Shown here: positions 23,293 through 31,448 of the stretch, in pieces | Numbering within the stretch: the first letter of the stretch is position 1 | How the letters are laid out: each line of letters opens with the position of its first letter | NCBI RefSeq assembly: GCF_014650715.1 | Contig: NZ_BMVM01000006.1 | Location: 186,001-250,000 of the forward strand | DNA length: 64,000 bases | Source of the DNA: Streptomyces bluensis | GTDB taxonomy: Bacteria; Actinomycetota; Actinomycetes; Streptomycetales; Streptomycetaceae | Direction: 5' to 3' | Position numbers and translations under genes: made by a program | The notes under the pieces: model-generated | Databases searched by the model: none | Seen by the model: the letters and a program-made list of their open reading frames with translations, nothing else | Told to the model about the DNA's origin: nothing

Positions 23293-24093
23293 ATGTCTGA
23301 CGCCAAGGCGGACTCGAACGCCAGGAAGAAGACGGACAACACAGCCTCGTCCCACACGCTTCTGGAAGGGCGGCTCGGTTACAAGGTCGAGTCCGCCCTT
23401 CTGGTGCGCGCGCTGACCCACCGTTCCTACGCGTACGAGAACGGCGGTCTGCCCACCAACGAGCGCCTGGAGTTCCTCGGGGACTCCGTGCTCGGCCTGG
23501 TGGTCACGGACACGCTGTACCGCACCCACCCCGACCTGCCCGAGGGCCAGCTGGCCAAGCTGCGGGCCGCGGTGGTCAACTCGCGTGCGCTGGCGGAGGT
23601 GGGCCGCGGCCTCGACCTCGGCTCCTTCATCCGGCTCGGCCGGGGCGAGGAAGGCACGGGCGGCCGGGACAAGGCGTCCATCCTCGCCGACACCCTCGAA
23701 GCGGTGATCGGCGCGGTGTACCTCGACCAGGGGCTCGACTCGGCGGCGGAGCTGGTGCACCGCCTGTTCGACCCACTGATCGAGAAGTCGTCGAATCTCG
23801 GAGCCGGCCTGGACTGGAAGACCAGTCTCCAGGAGCTCACCGCGACCGAGGGGCTCGGCGTGCCCGAGTACCTGGTCACGGAGACCGGCCCCGACCATGA
23901 GAAGACCTTTACTGCTGCCGCCCGCGTCGGAGGCGTCTCGTACGGCACCGGCACCGGCCGCAGCAAGAAGGAAGCGGAGCAGCAGGCGGCGGAATCCGCC
24001 TGGCGTGCGATCCGCTCCGCGGTGGACGAGCGAGCCAAGGCGGCCGAGGAGGCCGCCGAGCGCGGGGAGAACCCGGAAGTCGCGTCCGCCTGA
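23293..24093 (+). CDS. rnc: Ribonuclease III
   Basis: A 266-residue RNase III. The catalytic domain holds the signature NERLEFLGDSVLGLVV with the essential Glu/Asp residues, and a second acidic pair in KASILADTLEAVIGAVYLD. The C-terminal dsRNA-binding domain begins at DWKTSLQELTA and includes GTGTGRSKKEAEQQAAESAW. It cleaves double-stranded RNA in rRNA maturation and mRNA turnover; the Streptomyces enzyme (AbsB) globally affects antibiotic production. ATG at 23293 follows GAGAGG. The 30-residue polar N-terminal extension is typical of Streptomyces. Confidence 0.97.
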   Translation: MSDAKADSNARKKTDNTASSHTLLEGRLGYKVESALLVRALTHRSYAYENGGLPTNERLEFLGDSVLGLVVTDTLYRTHPDLPEGQLAKLRAAVVNSRALAEVGRGLDLGSFIRLGRGEEGTGGRDKASILADTLEAVIGAVYLDQGLDSAAELVHRLFDPLIEKSSNLGAGLDWKTSLQELTATEGLGVPEYLVTETGPDHEKTFTAAARVGGVSYGTGTGRSKKEAEQQAAESAWRAIRSAVDERAKAAEEAAERGENPEVASA

Positions 24094-24183
24094 AACGTTC
24101 ACTCCCGAGCGCCCGTCCCTCCCCGGGGCGGGCGCTCGGCCCGTACGGGCCGAGACCCGTACACACAGACACGGGGGAGTCCC

Positions 24184-25044
24184 ATGCCCGAGTTGCCCGA
24201 GGTCGAGGTCGTACGGCGCGGACTGGACCGCTGGGTGGCCCATCGCACCGTGGCCGACGTCGAGGTCCTGCACCCGCGTGCGATACGCCGCCACCTCGCC
24301 GGACCCGAGGACTTCGCCCACCGCCTCCAGGGCCATCGGATGGGCGAGCCCGGCCGCCGCGGCAAGTACCTGTGGCTGCCCGTGGAGGACACCGGTGAGG
24401 CCGTCCTCGCCCACCTCGGCATGAGCGGCCAGCTCCTCGTCCAGCCGCACGGGGCACCCGACGAGAAGCACCTCCGTATCCGCGTGCGCTTCACGGACGC
24501 CCTTGACACGGAACTCCGTTTCGTCGACCAACGCACGTTCGGCGGACTCTCGTTGCACGACACCACGCCCGACGGGCTGCCGGACGTCATCGCGCACATC
24601 GCGCGCGACCCCCTCGACCCGCTCTTCGACGACGAGGCCTTCCACCAGGCACTGCGCCGCAAGCGCACGACCATCAAACGGGCCCTGCTCGACCAGTCCC
24701 TGATCAGCGGCGTCGGCAACATCTACGCGGACGAGGCGCTGTGGCGCGCACGGATCCACTACGAGCGCCCCACGGCGGGTTTCACGCGCCCACGCACCTT
24801 CGAACTCCTGGGCCACGTCCGGGACGTGATGAACGCGGCCCTCGCCGTGGGCGGCACGAGCTTCGACAGCCTGTACGTCAATGTCAACGGCGAGTCGGGT
24901 TACTTCGACCGCTCACTCGACGCGTACGGACGTGAGGGCCTGCCCTGCCGGCGCTGTGCCACACCGATGCGGCGGCGGGCCTGGACGAACCGCTCCAGCT
25001 ACTTCTGTCCGCGCTGTCAGCGGGCGCCGCGGACCTCGTCGTAA
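24184..25044 (+). CDS. mutM: Formamidopyrimidine-DNA glycosylase (Fpg)
   Basis: A 286-residue Fpg removing oxidised purines such as 8-oxoguanine. The N-terminal PELPEVEVVRRGL supplies the catalytic Pro and Glu. GRRGKYLWL carries the conserved Lys and LGMSGQL follows. The H2TH segment LLDQSLISGVGNIYADEALW and the C-terminal zinc finger CRRC...CPRCQRA are complete. Its last 28 bases overlap the convergent HxlR regulator gene. Confidence 0.97.
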   Translation: MPELPEVEVVRRGLDRWVAHRTVADVEVLHPRAIRRHLAGPEDFAHRLQGHRMGEPGRRGKYLWLPVEDTGEAVLAHLGMSGQLLVQPHGAPDEKHLRIRVRFTDALDTELRFVDQRTFGGLSLHDTTPDGLPDVIAHIARDPLDPLFDDEAFHQALRRKRTTIKRALLDQSLISGVGNIYADEALWRARIHYERPTAGFTRPRTFELLGHVRDVMNAALAVGGTSFDSLYVNVNGESGYFDRSLDAYGREGLPCRRCATPMRRRAWTNRSSYFCPRCQRAPRTSS

Positions 25045-25397
25045 CGCTCCCGCGCCCGCAGCACGTCCTCCATGCGGCCCTCCACACAGTTGATGAGGGC
25101 CAGCAGACGCTCGGAGACCTCACGGCCCAGCGGGGTGAGCGTGTAGTCGACGCGCGGCGGATTGGTGGGCTGGGCCTCGCGGTGGACCAGCCCGTCGCGC
25201 TCCAGGGCGTGCAGGGTCTGCGAGAGCATCTTCTCGCTGACTCCGGCGACCCGGCGCCGCAGCTCGTTGAACCGGAGCGAGCCCTCGTGCAGCGCCCCCA
25301 GCGTCAGCGCACCCCAGCGCCCCGTCACATGCTCCAGGGTTCCCCTGGAGGGACAGTTCTTCGCGAACACGTCGAAGGACAGCGCGTCGGGTTCCAT
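25017..25397 (-). CDS. HxlR-family transcriptional regulator
   Basis: A 126-residue winged-helix protein. The family hallmarks are KNCPSRGTLEHVTGRWGAL near the N-terminus (with the redox/electrophile-sensing Cys), the recognition helix region RRRVAGVSEKMLSQTLHALERDGLV and the wing REAQPTNPPRVDYTLTPLG. A C-terminal helix provides dimerisation. ATG at 25397 begins the conserved MEPDALSFDVFAKNC. The 3' end overlaps mutM by 28 bases on the opposite strand. An inverted repeat just upstream is a likely self-operator. No obvious target gene is adjacent; effector unknown. Confidence 0.92.
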   Translation of the reverse strand: MEPDALSFDVFAKNCPSRGTLEHVTGRWGALTLGALHEGSLRFNELRRRVAGVSEKMLSQTLHALERDGLVHREAQPTNPPRVDYTLTPLGREVSERLLALINCVEGRMEDVLRARERYDEVRGAR

Positions 25398-25422
25398 ACG
25401 CCGAGAGTACTGTCCGACAGCG

Positions 25423-25455
25423 CTAACCACCAGGTTGCACTAACTTCTGGTTAGT
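25423..25455. promoter_or_regulatory. Inverted repeat upstream of the HxlR gene
   Basis: The motif ctaacca at 25423-25429 is repeated inverted as tggttag at 25448-25454. The nested actaac-ttctg-gttagt at 25439-25455 is a further perfect inverted repeat. The site lies 26-58 bp upstream of the regulator start, as expected for an autoregulatory HxlR operator or its promoter. Confidence 0.5.
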
Positions 25456-25490
25456 ACTGAGGGGTCGCGGCGCAGGGTCGGGGCCATTCC

Positions 25491-26441
25491 CTAGTACCCG
25501 AAGTCCTGGGTCCACCAGGGCCCGCCGGACCCCAGATGCACACCCACGCCCAGCGTCTTGAAGTCACAGTTCAGGATGTTCGCCCGGTGGCCGGGGCTGT
25601 TCATCCACGCCTCCATGACCGCCGCCGCGGTCGCCTGCCCGCGGGCTATGTTCTCCCCGCCCAGGTCGGTGATCCCCAGAGCCGCCGCCCGGTCCCAGGG
25701 GCTCTTCCCGTCGGGGTCGGTGTGCTCGAAGAAGCCGCGCTTGGCCATGTCCTGGCTGAACGTGGCGGCCAGGTCCGACAGCGCGCTGTTCGCGGCCACC
25801 GGGCTGCACCCGGCCTTCTGCCGTTCCTCGTTGACCAGGCGGAGCACCTCCGCCTCGGCCTTGGCCTCCGCGGAGACCTTCACCGGGGCCTGCTTCTCGG
25901 GCTTCTCCGTGGCCTTGCCGGCGGGCTTCTTGGTCTTCTCCGGCTTGGGGGCCTTGGGCGAGGGCTTCTCGGAGGGGGTCTTCGGCTGCGTGGGCGTCTT
26001 CGACGGGGGTGCCGAGGGCGAGGCCGCCTCCCGCTCGGAGTCGCGGCTCGTGGGCTCCTCGGCACGGTTCGCGGGGCCGTCCGTACCGCCCTGCTGGGTC
26101 TCGATGCCCGACGGCGTGCCCGCGGGAGTGACGGTGTCGGCGCTGCCGCCGCCGCTGACGGCGTACTTGTCGCCGCCGGGCAGCACCCCGGCGGCCACCG
26201 CGGCGGTGCCGATGGCGACGGCGGCGGACACGCCCAGCAGCCCGGTCTTCACCGGCGTCACGACGCTCTTCTGTTTGCGGTGCGAGCGCCGTCCGTGCGA
26301 CGCCTCGGCCTCAAGGACGGCGGCGAAGCCGTACAGGTTCTCAGGTCCGTAGCGCTCGGTGGTCGCGTCCTGCGTGTGCGCAGTCCCCGTGGCGCGGCCC
26401 CTGGCGGCGCGGCCGGCGGCGGAGCGTCGGTGGCGTCCCAT
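25491..26441 (-). CDS. Membrane-anchored/exported CAP (SCP)-domain protein
   Basis: A 316-residue protein with three parts. The N-terminal cytoplasmic 75 residues are Arg/Gly-rich (MGRHRRSAAGRAARGRA) and are followed by one hydrophobic segment near residues 75-95 (GLLGVSAAVAIGTAAVAAGVL). A Ser/Pro/Lys-rich linker with many KP repeats spans about 105-190, suited to crossing the cell wall. The C-terminal CAP domain (about 195-316) contains VLRLVNEERQKAGC, FFEHTDPDGKSPWDRA, LGGENIARG, EAWMNSPGHRANILN and GGPWWTQDFGY, with the His/Glu cluster of the family. Streptomyces CAP proteins are often exported; function unknown. ATG at 26441 follows GAGGAAGG. Confidence 0.9.
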   Translation of the reverse strand: MGRHRRSAAGRAARGRATGTAHTQDATTERYGPENLYGFAAVLEAEASHGRRSHRKQKSVVTPVKTGLLGVSAAVAIGTAAVAAGVLPGGDKYAVSGGGSADTVTPAGTPSGIETQQGGTDGPANRAEEPTSRDSEREAASPSAPPSKTPTQPKTPSEKPSPKAPKPEKTKKPAGKATEKPEKQAPVKVSAEAKAEAEVLRLVNEERQKAGCSPVAANSALSDLAATFSQDMAKRGFFEHTDPDGKSPWDRAAALGITDLGGENIARGQATAAAVMEAWMNSPGHRANILNCDFKTLGVGVHLGSGGPWWTQDFGY

Positions 26442-26481
26442 GTCCTGGCCTTCCTCGACCTTGCGGTCACTCTCTTCACTG

Positions 26482-26503
26482 AACTCACACGAACGAGTGA
26501 GTT
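26482..26503. promoter_or_regulatory. Inverted repeat upstream of the CAP-domain gene
   Basis: aactcac-acgaacga-gtgagtt is a perfect 7-bp inverted repeat 41 bp upstream of the CAP-protein start and 89 bp before acyP on the other strand. It resembles a small-dimer operator; the binding protein is unknown. Confidence 0.4.
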
Positions 26504-26591
26504 TCATATGAGATTCGTTGGACCGGGACGGTACAGCATGACGCCGGGGGAGGGTGAGGCCTGAGAGACATTGGCCCGTTAGCGTGCGGGC

Positions 26592-26873
26592 ATGAGTGAG
26601 GATGTACGGCTGGTCGCCTGGGTGCGCGGACACGTCCAAGGTGTGGGTTTCCGCTGGTTCACCCGGGCCAAGGCGCTGGAGATCGGCGGCCTGAGTGGTT
26701 TTGCTCTCAATTTGGCGGACGGGCGGGTCCAGGTGGTCGCGGAGGGCCCGCACGAGGGCTGTCAAGGGCTGCTGGAGTGGCTTCAGGGCAGCGACACGCC
26801 CGGGCGTGTGGACGGTGTGACAGAGATCTGGGACACACCTCGCGGGGGGTACGACGGCTTCGAGGTCCGATGA
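26592..26873 (+). CDS. acyP: Acylphosphatase
   Basis: A 93-residue enzyme hydrolysing acyl phosphates. It has the signature GHVQGVGFRWFTRAKALE, with the phosphate-binding Arg, and the catalytic Asn in SGFALNLADGRVQVVAEG, both in their normal places. It is complete, cytoplasmic and follows the CAP gene divergently. A 379-base gap separates it from the next gene. Confidence 0.95.
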   Translation: MSEDVRLVAWVRGHVQGVGFRWFTRAKALEIGGLSGFALNLADGRVQVVAEGPHEGCQGLLEWLQGSDTPGRVDGVTEIWDTPRGGYDGFEVR

Positions 26874-27252
26874 GCCGGAGGCATCGAGTCGGCTGTCCGG
26901 GGCGGCCGGAAAATGCCGTCGGCACCCGCCGGAACGGGAAATCACCAGGTGGTTGCCAATAACCGCTTGTCGTGGCAGGCTCCCCGGTGAAGGATGATCT
27001 CCTCACCCCCCGGGGTCCCGCAGGAGCCGCAGCGCCGCCCGTCCGGGCCGCGCGCCCCCGGGGTCCCCCCAATGCGGGGCGTGATCGTGTTGACCGTCAA
27101 ACTTTTTGGTGAGACGCTGAAAGCCCCGCGCACCTTAGCTGTTTGGCATGGATGAACAGCAGCAAAACTCCACAGTGCCAAGCACTCCCGGTGCGATTCC
27201 CTCACGACCCACACCGCTTCGGTCGGTCACTCAGTGTGGAGGACCATCCATC
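26874..27252. other. Non-coding gap between acyP and the small coiled-coil gene
   Basis: This 379-base stretch shows no convincing coding frame. A possible promoter is TTGACC at 27090-27095, 17 nt, then GACGCT at 27113-27118, next to a T-run (cttttt), which would drive the small gene at 27253. A GC-rich patch at about 27000-27070 could terminate acyP. Confidence 0.4.
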
Positions 27253-27456
27253 ATGGCAAAGGCGCTTCTCGGTTACGTCGGCGGCTCCGACCCGCGACTC
27301 CTCGCCGAGATGCGACGGCTCCAGCAGCGTGTCCAGGACCTGGAATCCGAGCTCGTACGAATCCAGGCCGAGAACGACGCACTGACGGCTGCCGCTTCTC
27401 ACGACTCGCTTATCGAGAGCATCGACGCACACCAGGCGGAGCCTGCGCTCACCTGA
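27253..27456 (+). CDS. Small conserved coiled-coil protein
   Basis: A 67-residue protein starting MAKALLGYVGGSDPRLLAEM. Residues 18-50 (RRLQQRVQDLESELVRIQAENDAL) carry a clear leucine/hydrophobic heptad pattern for a two-stranded coiled coil. The GGAGGA at about 27238 supports the ATG at 27253. Composition after residue 50 is polar and acidic. I do not know a function. A hairpin follows it and smc starts 212 bases later. Confidence 0.85.
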   Translation: MAKALLGYVGGSDPRLLAEMRRLQQRVQDLESELVRIQAENDALTAAASHDSLIESIDAHQAEPALT

Positions 27457-27523
27457 TCACTGCATCGACGGGTGACAGCAGTGGTTGGGCGGCTCGTATC
27501 AACCGCTAAGTTGTCGGATCTGC

Positions 27524-27548
27524 AAGGGGCGCCTTCTCGGCGTCCCTT
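27524..27548 (+). terminator. Hairpin upstream of smc
   Basis: aaggggcgcc-ttctc-ggcgtccctt is a 10-bp stem with one G-T pair, followed by a C/T-rich run (ccttcttgcccc). It probably ends the small coiled-coil transcript before the smc leader. Confidence 0.55.
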
Positions 27549-27668
27549 CCTTCTTGCCCCCGGGCCCCTCCTCCTCACCCTCTTTAACGTTCGGTGTGCC
27601 CTGCGCGTTCACCGGTGAAACCGCGCGTTCATGGAGTGAGACATGGCCGGAAGGTAGAGTCCAGCGGC

Positions 27669-30600
27669 GTGCACCTCAAGGCCCTGACCCTCCGAGGGTT
27701 CAAATCGTTCGCCTCGGCGACCACGCTGCGGTTCGAGCCGGGCATCACGTGTGTCGTGGGTCCGAACGGCTCGGGCAAGTCCAACGTCGTGGACGCGCTG
27801 AGCTGGGTCATGGGCGAGCAGGGCGCGAAGTCGCTGCGCGGCGGCAAGATGGAGGACGTCATCTTCGCCGGCACCACCGGGCGCCCCCCGCTGGGCCGCG
27901 CGGAGGTGTCCCTGACCATCGACAACACCGACGGGGCCCTGCCCATCGAGTACGCCGAGGTCACGATCACGCGGATCATGTTCCGCAACGGCGGCAGCGA
28001 GTACCAGATCAACGGCGACACCTGCCGCCTCCTGGACATCCAGGAACTGCTCTCCGACTCCGGCATCGGCCGCGAGATGCACGTCATCGTCGGCCAGGGC
28101 CAGCTCGACTCCGTCCTGCACGCCGACCCCATGGGCCGCCGCGCCTTCATCGAGGAGGCGGCCGGCGTCCTCAAGCACCGCAAGCGCAAGGAGAAGGCGC
28201 TCAGGAAACTGGACGCGATGCAGGCGAACCTGGCCCGCGTCCAGGACCTGACGGACGAGCTGCGGCGCCAGCTCAAGCCCCTCGGCCGCCAGGCCGCCGT
28301 CGCCCGCCGGGCCGCCGTGATCCAGGCCGACCTCCGCGACGCCCGCCTCCGCCTGCTCGCCGACGATCTCGTACGGCTGCGCCGGGCGCTCCAGGCCGAG
28401 GTCGCCGACGAAGCCGCACTGAAGGAGCGCAAAGAGGCCGCCGAGGCCGAGCTGAAGAAGGCACTCCAGCGGGAGGCGCTGCTGGAGGACGAGGTACGAC
28501 AGCTCGCGCCGCGCCTGACCCGCGCCCAGCAGACCTGGTACGAGCTGTCGCAGCTCGCCGAGCGGGTACGCGGCACGGTCTCGCTCGCCGACGCCCGAGT
28601 GAAGAGCGCCACCTCCGCGCCCCCCGAGGAACGGCGCGGTCGCGACCCCGAGGACATGGAGCGCGAGGCCGCCCGGATCCGCGAGCAGGAGGCCGAGCTC
28701 GAAGCGGCCCTGGAGGCAGCCGAGCGGGCCCTGGAGGACACGGTCGCCCACCGGGCCGAACTCGAACGCGAGCTGTCCGTCGAGGAGCGCCGCCTCAAGG
28801 ACGTCGCCCGCGCCATCGCCGACCGCCGCGAGGGCCTGGCCCGTCTGGGCGGTCAGGTCAACGCGGCCCGGTCCCGCGCTGCCTCCGCCCAGGCCGAGAT
28901 CGACCGCCTCGCCGCCGCCCGCGACGAGGCGCGGGAACGGGCCGGCGCCGCCCAGGAGGAGTACGAGATCCTGAAGGCCGAGGTCGACGGCCTCGACGCA
29001 GACGACGCTGATCTCGCCGAGCGGCACGAGGCGGCCAAGCAGGCGCTGGCCGAGGCGGAAGCGGCCCTGACAGCGGCCCGCGAGGCGGCCACGGCAGCCG
29101 AACGCAAGAGGGCCGCGACCCAGGCCCGCCACGAGGCCCTGGCCCTCGGCCTGCGCCGCAAGGACGGCACGGGCGCCCTGCTGACCGCGAAGGACCGTAT
29201 CGGCGGGCTCCTCGGCCCGGCGGCCGAGCTGCTGACGGTGACCCCGGGCTACGAGGTCCCGCTGGCCGCCGCCTTCGGCGCCGCCGCCGACGCCGTCGCG
29301 GTCACCACCCCGGCCTCCGCGGCCGACGCCATCCGCCTGCTCCGGAAGCAGGACGCCGGGCGGGCAGCCCTGCTCGTGAGCGGCGCCCCCGACGACGTAC
29401 CGGCCGAGCAGCGGACCGACAGCCCGCCGTTCGCCGCCGACCTGGTCCGCGGACCCGCCGAACTCATGCCCGCCGTACGGCGGCTGCTGCACGGCATCGT
29501 CGTCGTCGGCACCCTGGAGGACGCCGAGGACCTCGTCTACGCGCGACCCGGCCTGACCGCCGTGACCGCCGAGGGTGACCTGCTCGGCGCGCACTTCGCG
29601 AGCGGCGGCTCCGCCGGGGCACCCAGCCTGCTCGAAGTACAGGCGTCCGTCGACGAAGCGGCGGCCGAGCTCGAAGAACTCGCCGTGCGGTGCGAGGAGT
29701 TGACCGAGGCCCAGCGGCAGGCTACGCAGCAGCGCAGGGAACGGGTCGCCCTCGTCGAGGAACTGGGCGAGCGGCGGCGGGCGGCCGAGCGGGAGAAGTC
29801 GGCCGTGGCGCAGCAGCTCGGACGGCTCGCCGGACAGGCCCGCGGAGCCGCGGGGGAGGCCGAGCGCAGCACCGCCGCGGCCGCCCGCGCCCAGGAGGCG
29901 CTCGACAGGGCCGTACAGGAGGCCGAGGAACTCGCCGAACGGCTCGCCGTCGCCGAGGAGATGCCGGTCGAGGAGGAGCCCGACACCTCGGTACGGGACC
30001 GGCTCGCCGCCGACGGCGCCAACGCGCGGCAGACCGAGATGGAGGCCCGGCTCCAGGTGCGCACCCACGAAGAGCGCGTCAAGGGGCTCGCGGGGCGTGC
30101 CGACTCGCTGGACCGCGCCGCCCGCGCCGAGCGTGAGGCGCGGGCGCGCGCCGAACAGCGCAGGGCGCGGCTGCGGCACGAGGCGGCCGTGGCCGGGGCC
30201 GTCGCCTCCGGCGCGCGGCAGCTGCTCGCCCACGTCGAGGTCTCCCTCGTCCGCGCCGAACAGGAGCGCACCGCTGCCGAGGCCGCGAAGGCGCGCCGGG
30301 AGCAGGAGCTCGCCCGGGCCCGGGACGAGGGCCGCGACCTCAAGGCCGAACTCGACAAACTGACCGACTCGGTCCACCGCGGCGAGGTGCTCGGCGCGGA
30401 GAAGCGGATGCGGATCGAGCAGCTGGAGACCAAGGCGCTGGAGGAGCTGGGCGTGGAGCCGGCGGGGCTGATCGCCGACTACGGCCCCGACCAGCTCGTA
30501 CCGCCCTCCCCGCCCGCCGAGGGCGAACAGCTTCCCGAGGACCCCGAGCACCCGCGCAACCAGCCGAGGCCCTTCGTCCGCGCCGAGCAGGAGAAGCGGC

Positions 30601-31223
30601 TCAAGGCGGCCGAGCGGGCGTACCAGCAGCTGGGCAAGGTCAATCCGCTCGCCCTGGAGGAGTTCGCCGCGCTGGAGGAACGCCACAAGTTCCTCAGCGA
30701 GCAACTGGAGGACCTGAAGAAGACCCGCGCCGACCTCCTCCAGGTGGTGAAGGAGGTCGACGAACGCGTCGAGCAGGTCTTCACCGAGGCCTACCGGGAC
30801 ACGGCCCGGGAGTTCGAGGGCGTGTTCAGCCGGTTGTTCCCCGGCGGTGACGGCCGGCTCATCCTGACCGATCCCGACAACATGCTCACCACGGGTGTCG
30901 ACGTCGAGGCACGGCCCCCGGGCAAGAAGGTCAAGCGGCTCAGCCTGCTCTCCGGCGGCGAGCGGTCACTGACCGCCGTCGCCCTGCTCGTGTCGATCTT
31001 CAAGGCGCGGCCCAGCCCGTTCTACGTGATGGACGAGGTCGAGGCGGCCCTCGACGACACCAACCTCCAGCGGCTGATCCGCATCATGCAGGAGCTACAG
31101 GAGGCCTCCCAGCTGATCGTGATCACCCACCAGAAGCGCACGATGGAGGTCGCCGACGCGCTGTACGGCGTCTCCATGCAGGGGGACGGGGTGTCGAAGG
31201 TGATCAGCCAGCGGCTTCGCTGA
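27669..31223 (+). CDS. smc: Chromosome condensation ATPase SMC
   Basis: A 1184-residue SMC protein, the usual length. The N-terminal head has FKSFASATTLRFEPGIT, Walker A GPNGSGKSNVVDALSWV and the Q-loop VGQGQLD. A first coiled coil (about 165-500) leads to the hinge (about 510-660, with GYEVPLAAAFGAAADAVAV), then a second coiled coil. The C-terminal head holds the LSGGERSLTAVALL signature and the Walker B FYVMDEVEAALDDTN. It forms the condensin-like ring with ScpA/ScpB, neither of which is visible here. GTG at 27669 gives the conserved VHLKALTLRGFKSF start. The hinge is unusually Ala-rich, but no frameshift is seen. Confidence 0.97.
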   Translation: MHLKALTLRGFKSFASATTLRFEPGITCVVGPNGSGKSNVVDALSWVMGEQGAKSLRGGKMEDVIFAGTTGRPPLGRAEVSLTIDNTDGALPIEYAEVTITRIMFRNGGSEYQINGDTCRLLDIQELLSDSGIGREMHVIVGQGQLDSVLHADPMGRRAFIEEAAGVLKHRKRKEKALRKLDAMQANLARVQDLTDELRRQLKPLGRQAAVARRAAVIQADLRDARLRLLADDLVRLRRALQAEVADEAALKERKEAAEAELKKALQREALLEDEVRQLAPRLTRAQQTWYELSQLAERVRGTVSLADARVKSATSAPPEERRGRDPEDMEREAARIREQEAELEAALEAAERALEDTVAHRAELERELSVEERRLKDVARAIADRREGLARLGGQVNAARSRAASAQAEIDRLAAARDEARERAGAAQEEYEILKAEVDGLDADDADLAERHEAAKQALAEAEAALTAAREAATAAERKRAATQARHEALALGLRRKDGTGALLTAKDRIGGLLGPAAELLTVTPGYEVPLAAAFGAAADAVAVTTPASAADAIRLLRKQDAGRAALLVSGAPDDVPAEQRTDSPPFAADLVRGPAELMPAVRRLLHGIVVVGTLEDAEDLVYARPGLTAVTAEGDLLGAHFASGGSAGAPSLLEVQASVDEAAAELEELAVRCEELTEAQRQATQQRRERVALVEELGERRRAAEREKSAVAQQLGRLAGQARGAAGEAERSTAAAARAQEALDRAVQEAEELAERLAVAEEMPVEEEPDTSVRDRLAADGANARQTEMEARLQVRTHEERVKGLAGRADSLDRAARAEREARARAEQRRARLRHEAAVAGAVASGARQLLAHVEVSLVRAEQERTAAEAAKARREQELARARDEGRDLKAELDKLTDSVHRGEVLGAEKRMRIEQLETKALEELGVEPAGLIADYGPDQLVPPSPPAEGEQLPEDPEHPRNQPRPFVRAEQEKRLKAAERAYQQLGKVNPLALEEFAALEERHKFLSEQLEDLKKTRADLLQVVKEVDERVEQVFTEAYRDTAREFEGVFSRLFPGGDGRLILTDPDNMLTTGVDVEARPPGKKVKRLSLLSGGERSLTAVALLVSIFKARPSPFYVMDEVEAALDDTNLQRLIRIMQELQEASQLIVITHQKRTMEVADALYGVSMQGDGVSKVISQRLR

Positions 31224-31448
31224 CGCCCGCTGCTTCTTCCCGCTTCTTCGGGAGTTGAATACATCACCTTTACTCAGGGAACAAAGCGGCCGCTCACCCC
31301 GCTTTTGACTTCGAAATCTGAAGACATAGTCTCTGCGACGTTGCTTCCACCTTCACATGGCAGGTCTCGCATGGCCATGTCATTGGTAGGACCATACGAA
31401 GAGGGCTTTCCTGGGCCGGCAGCGTTGCCGGCGGCATGAGGAGTACAC

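Noticed and set aside
27609..30704. A 1031-codon minus-strand frame inside smc
   Set aside because: Complementary shadow of the smc coiled coil; no start site or motif.
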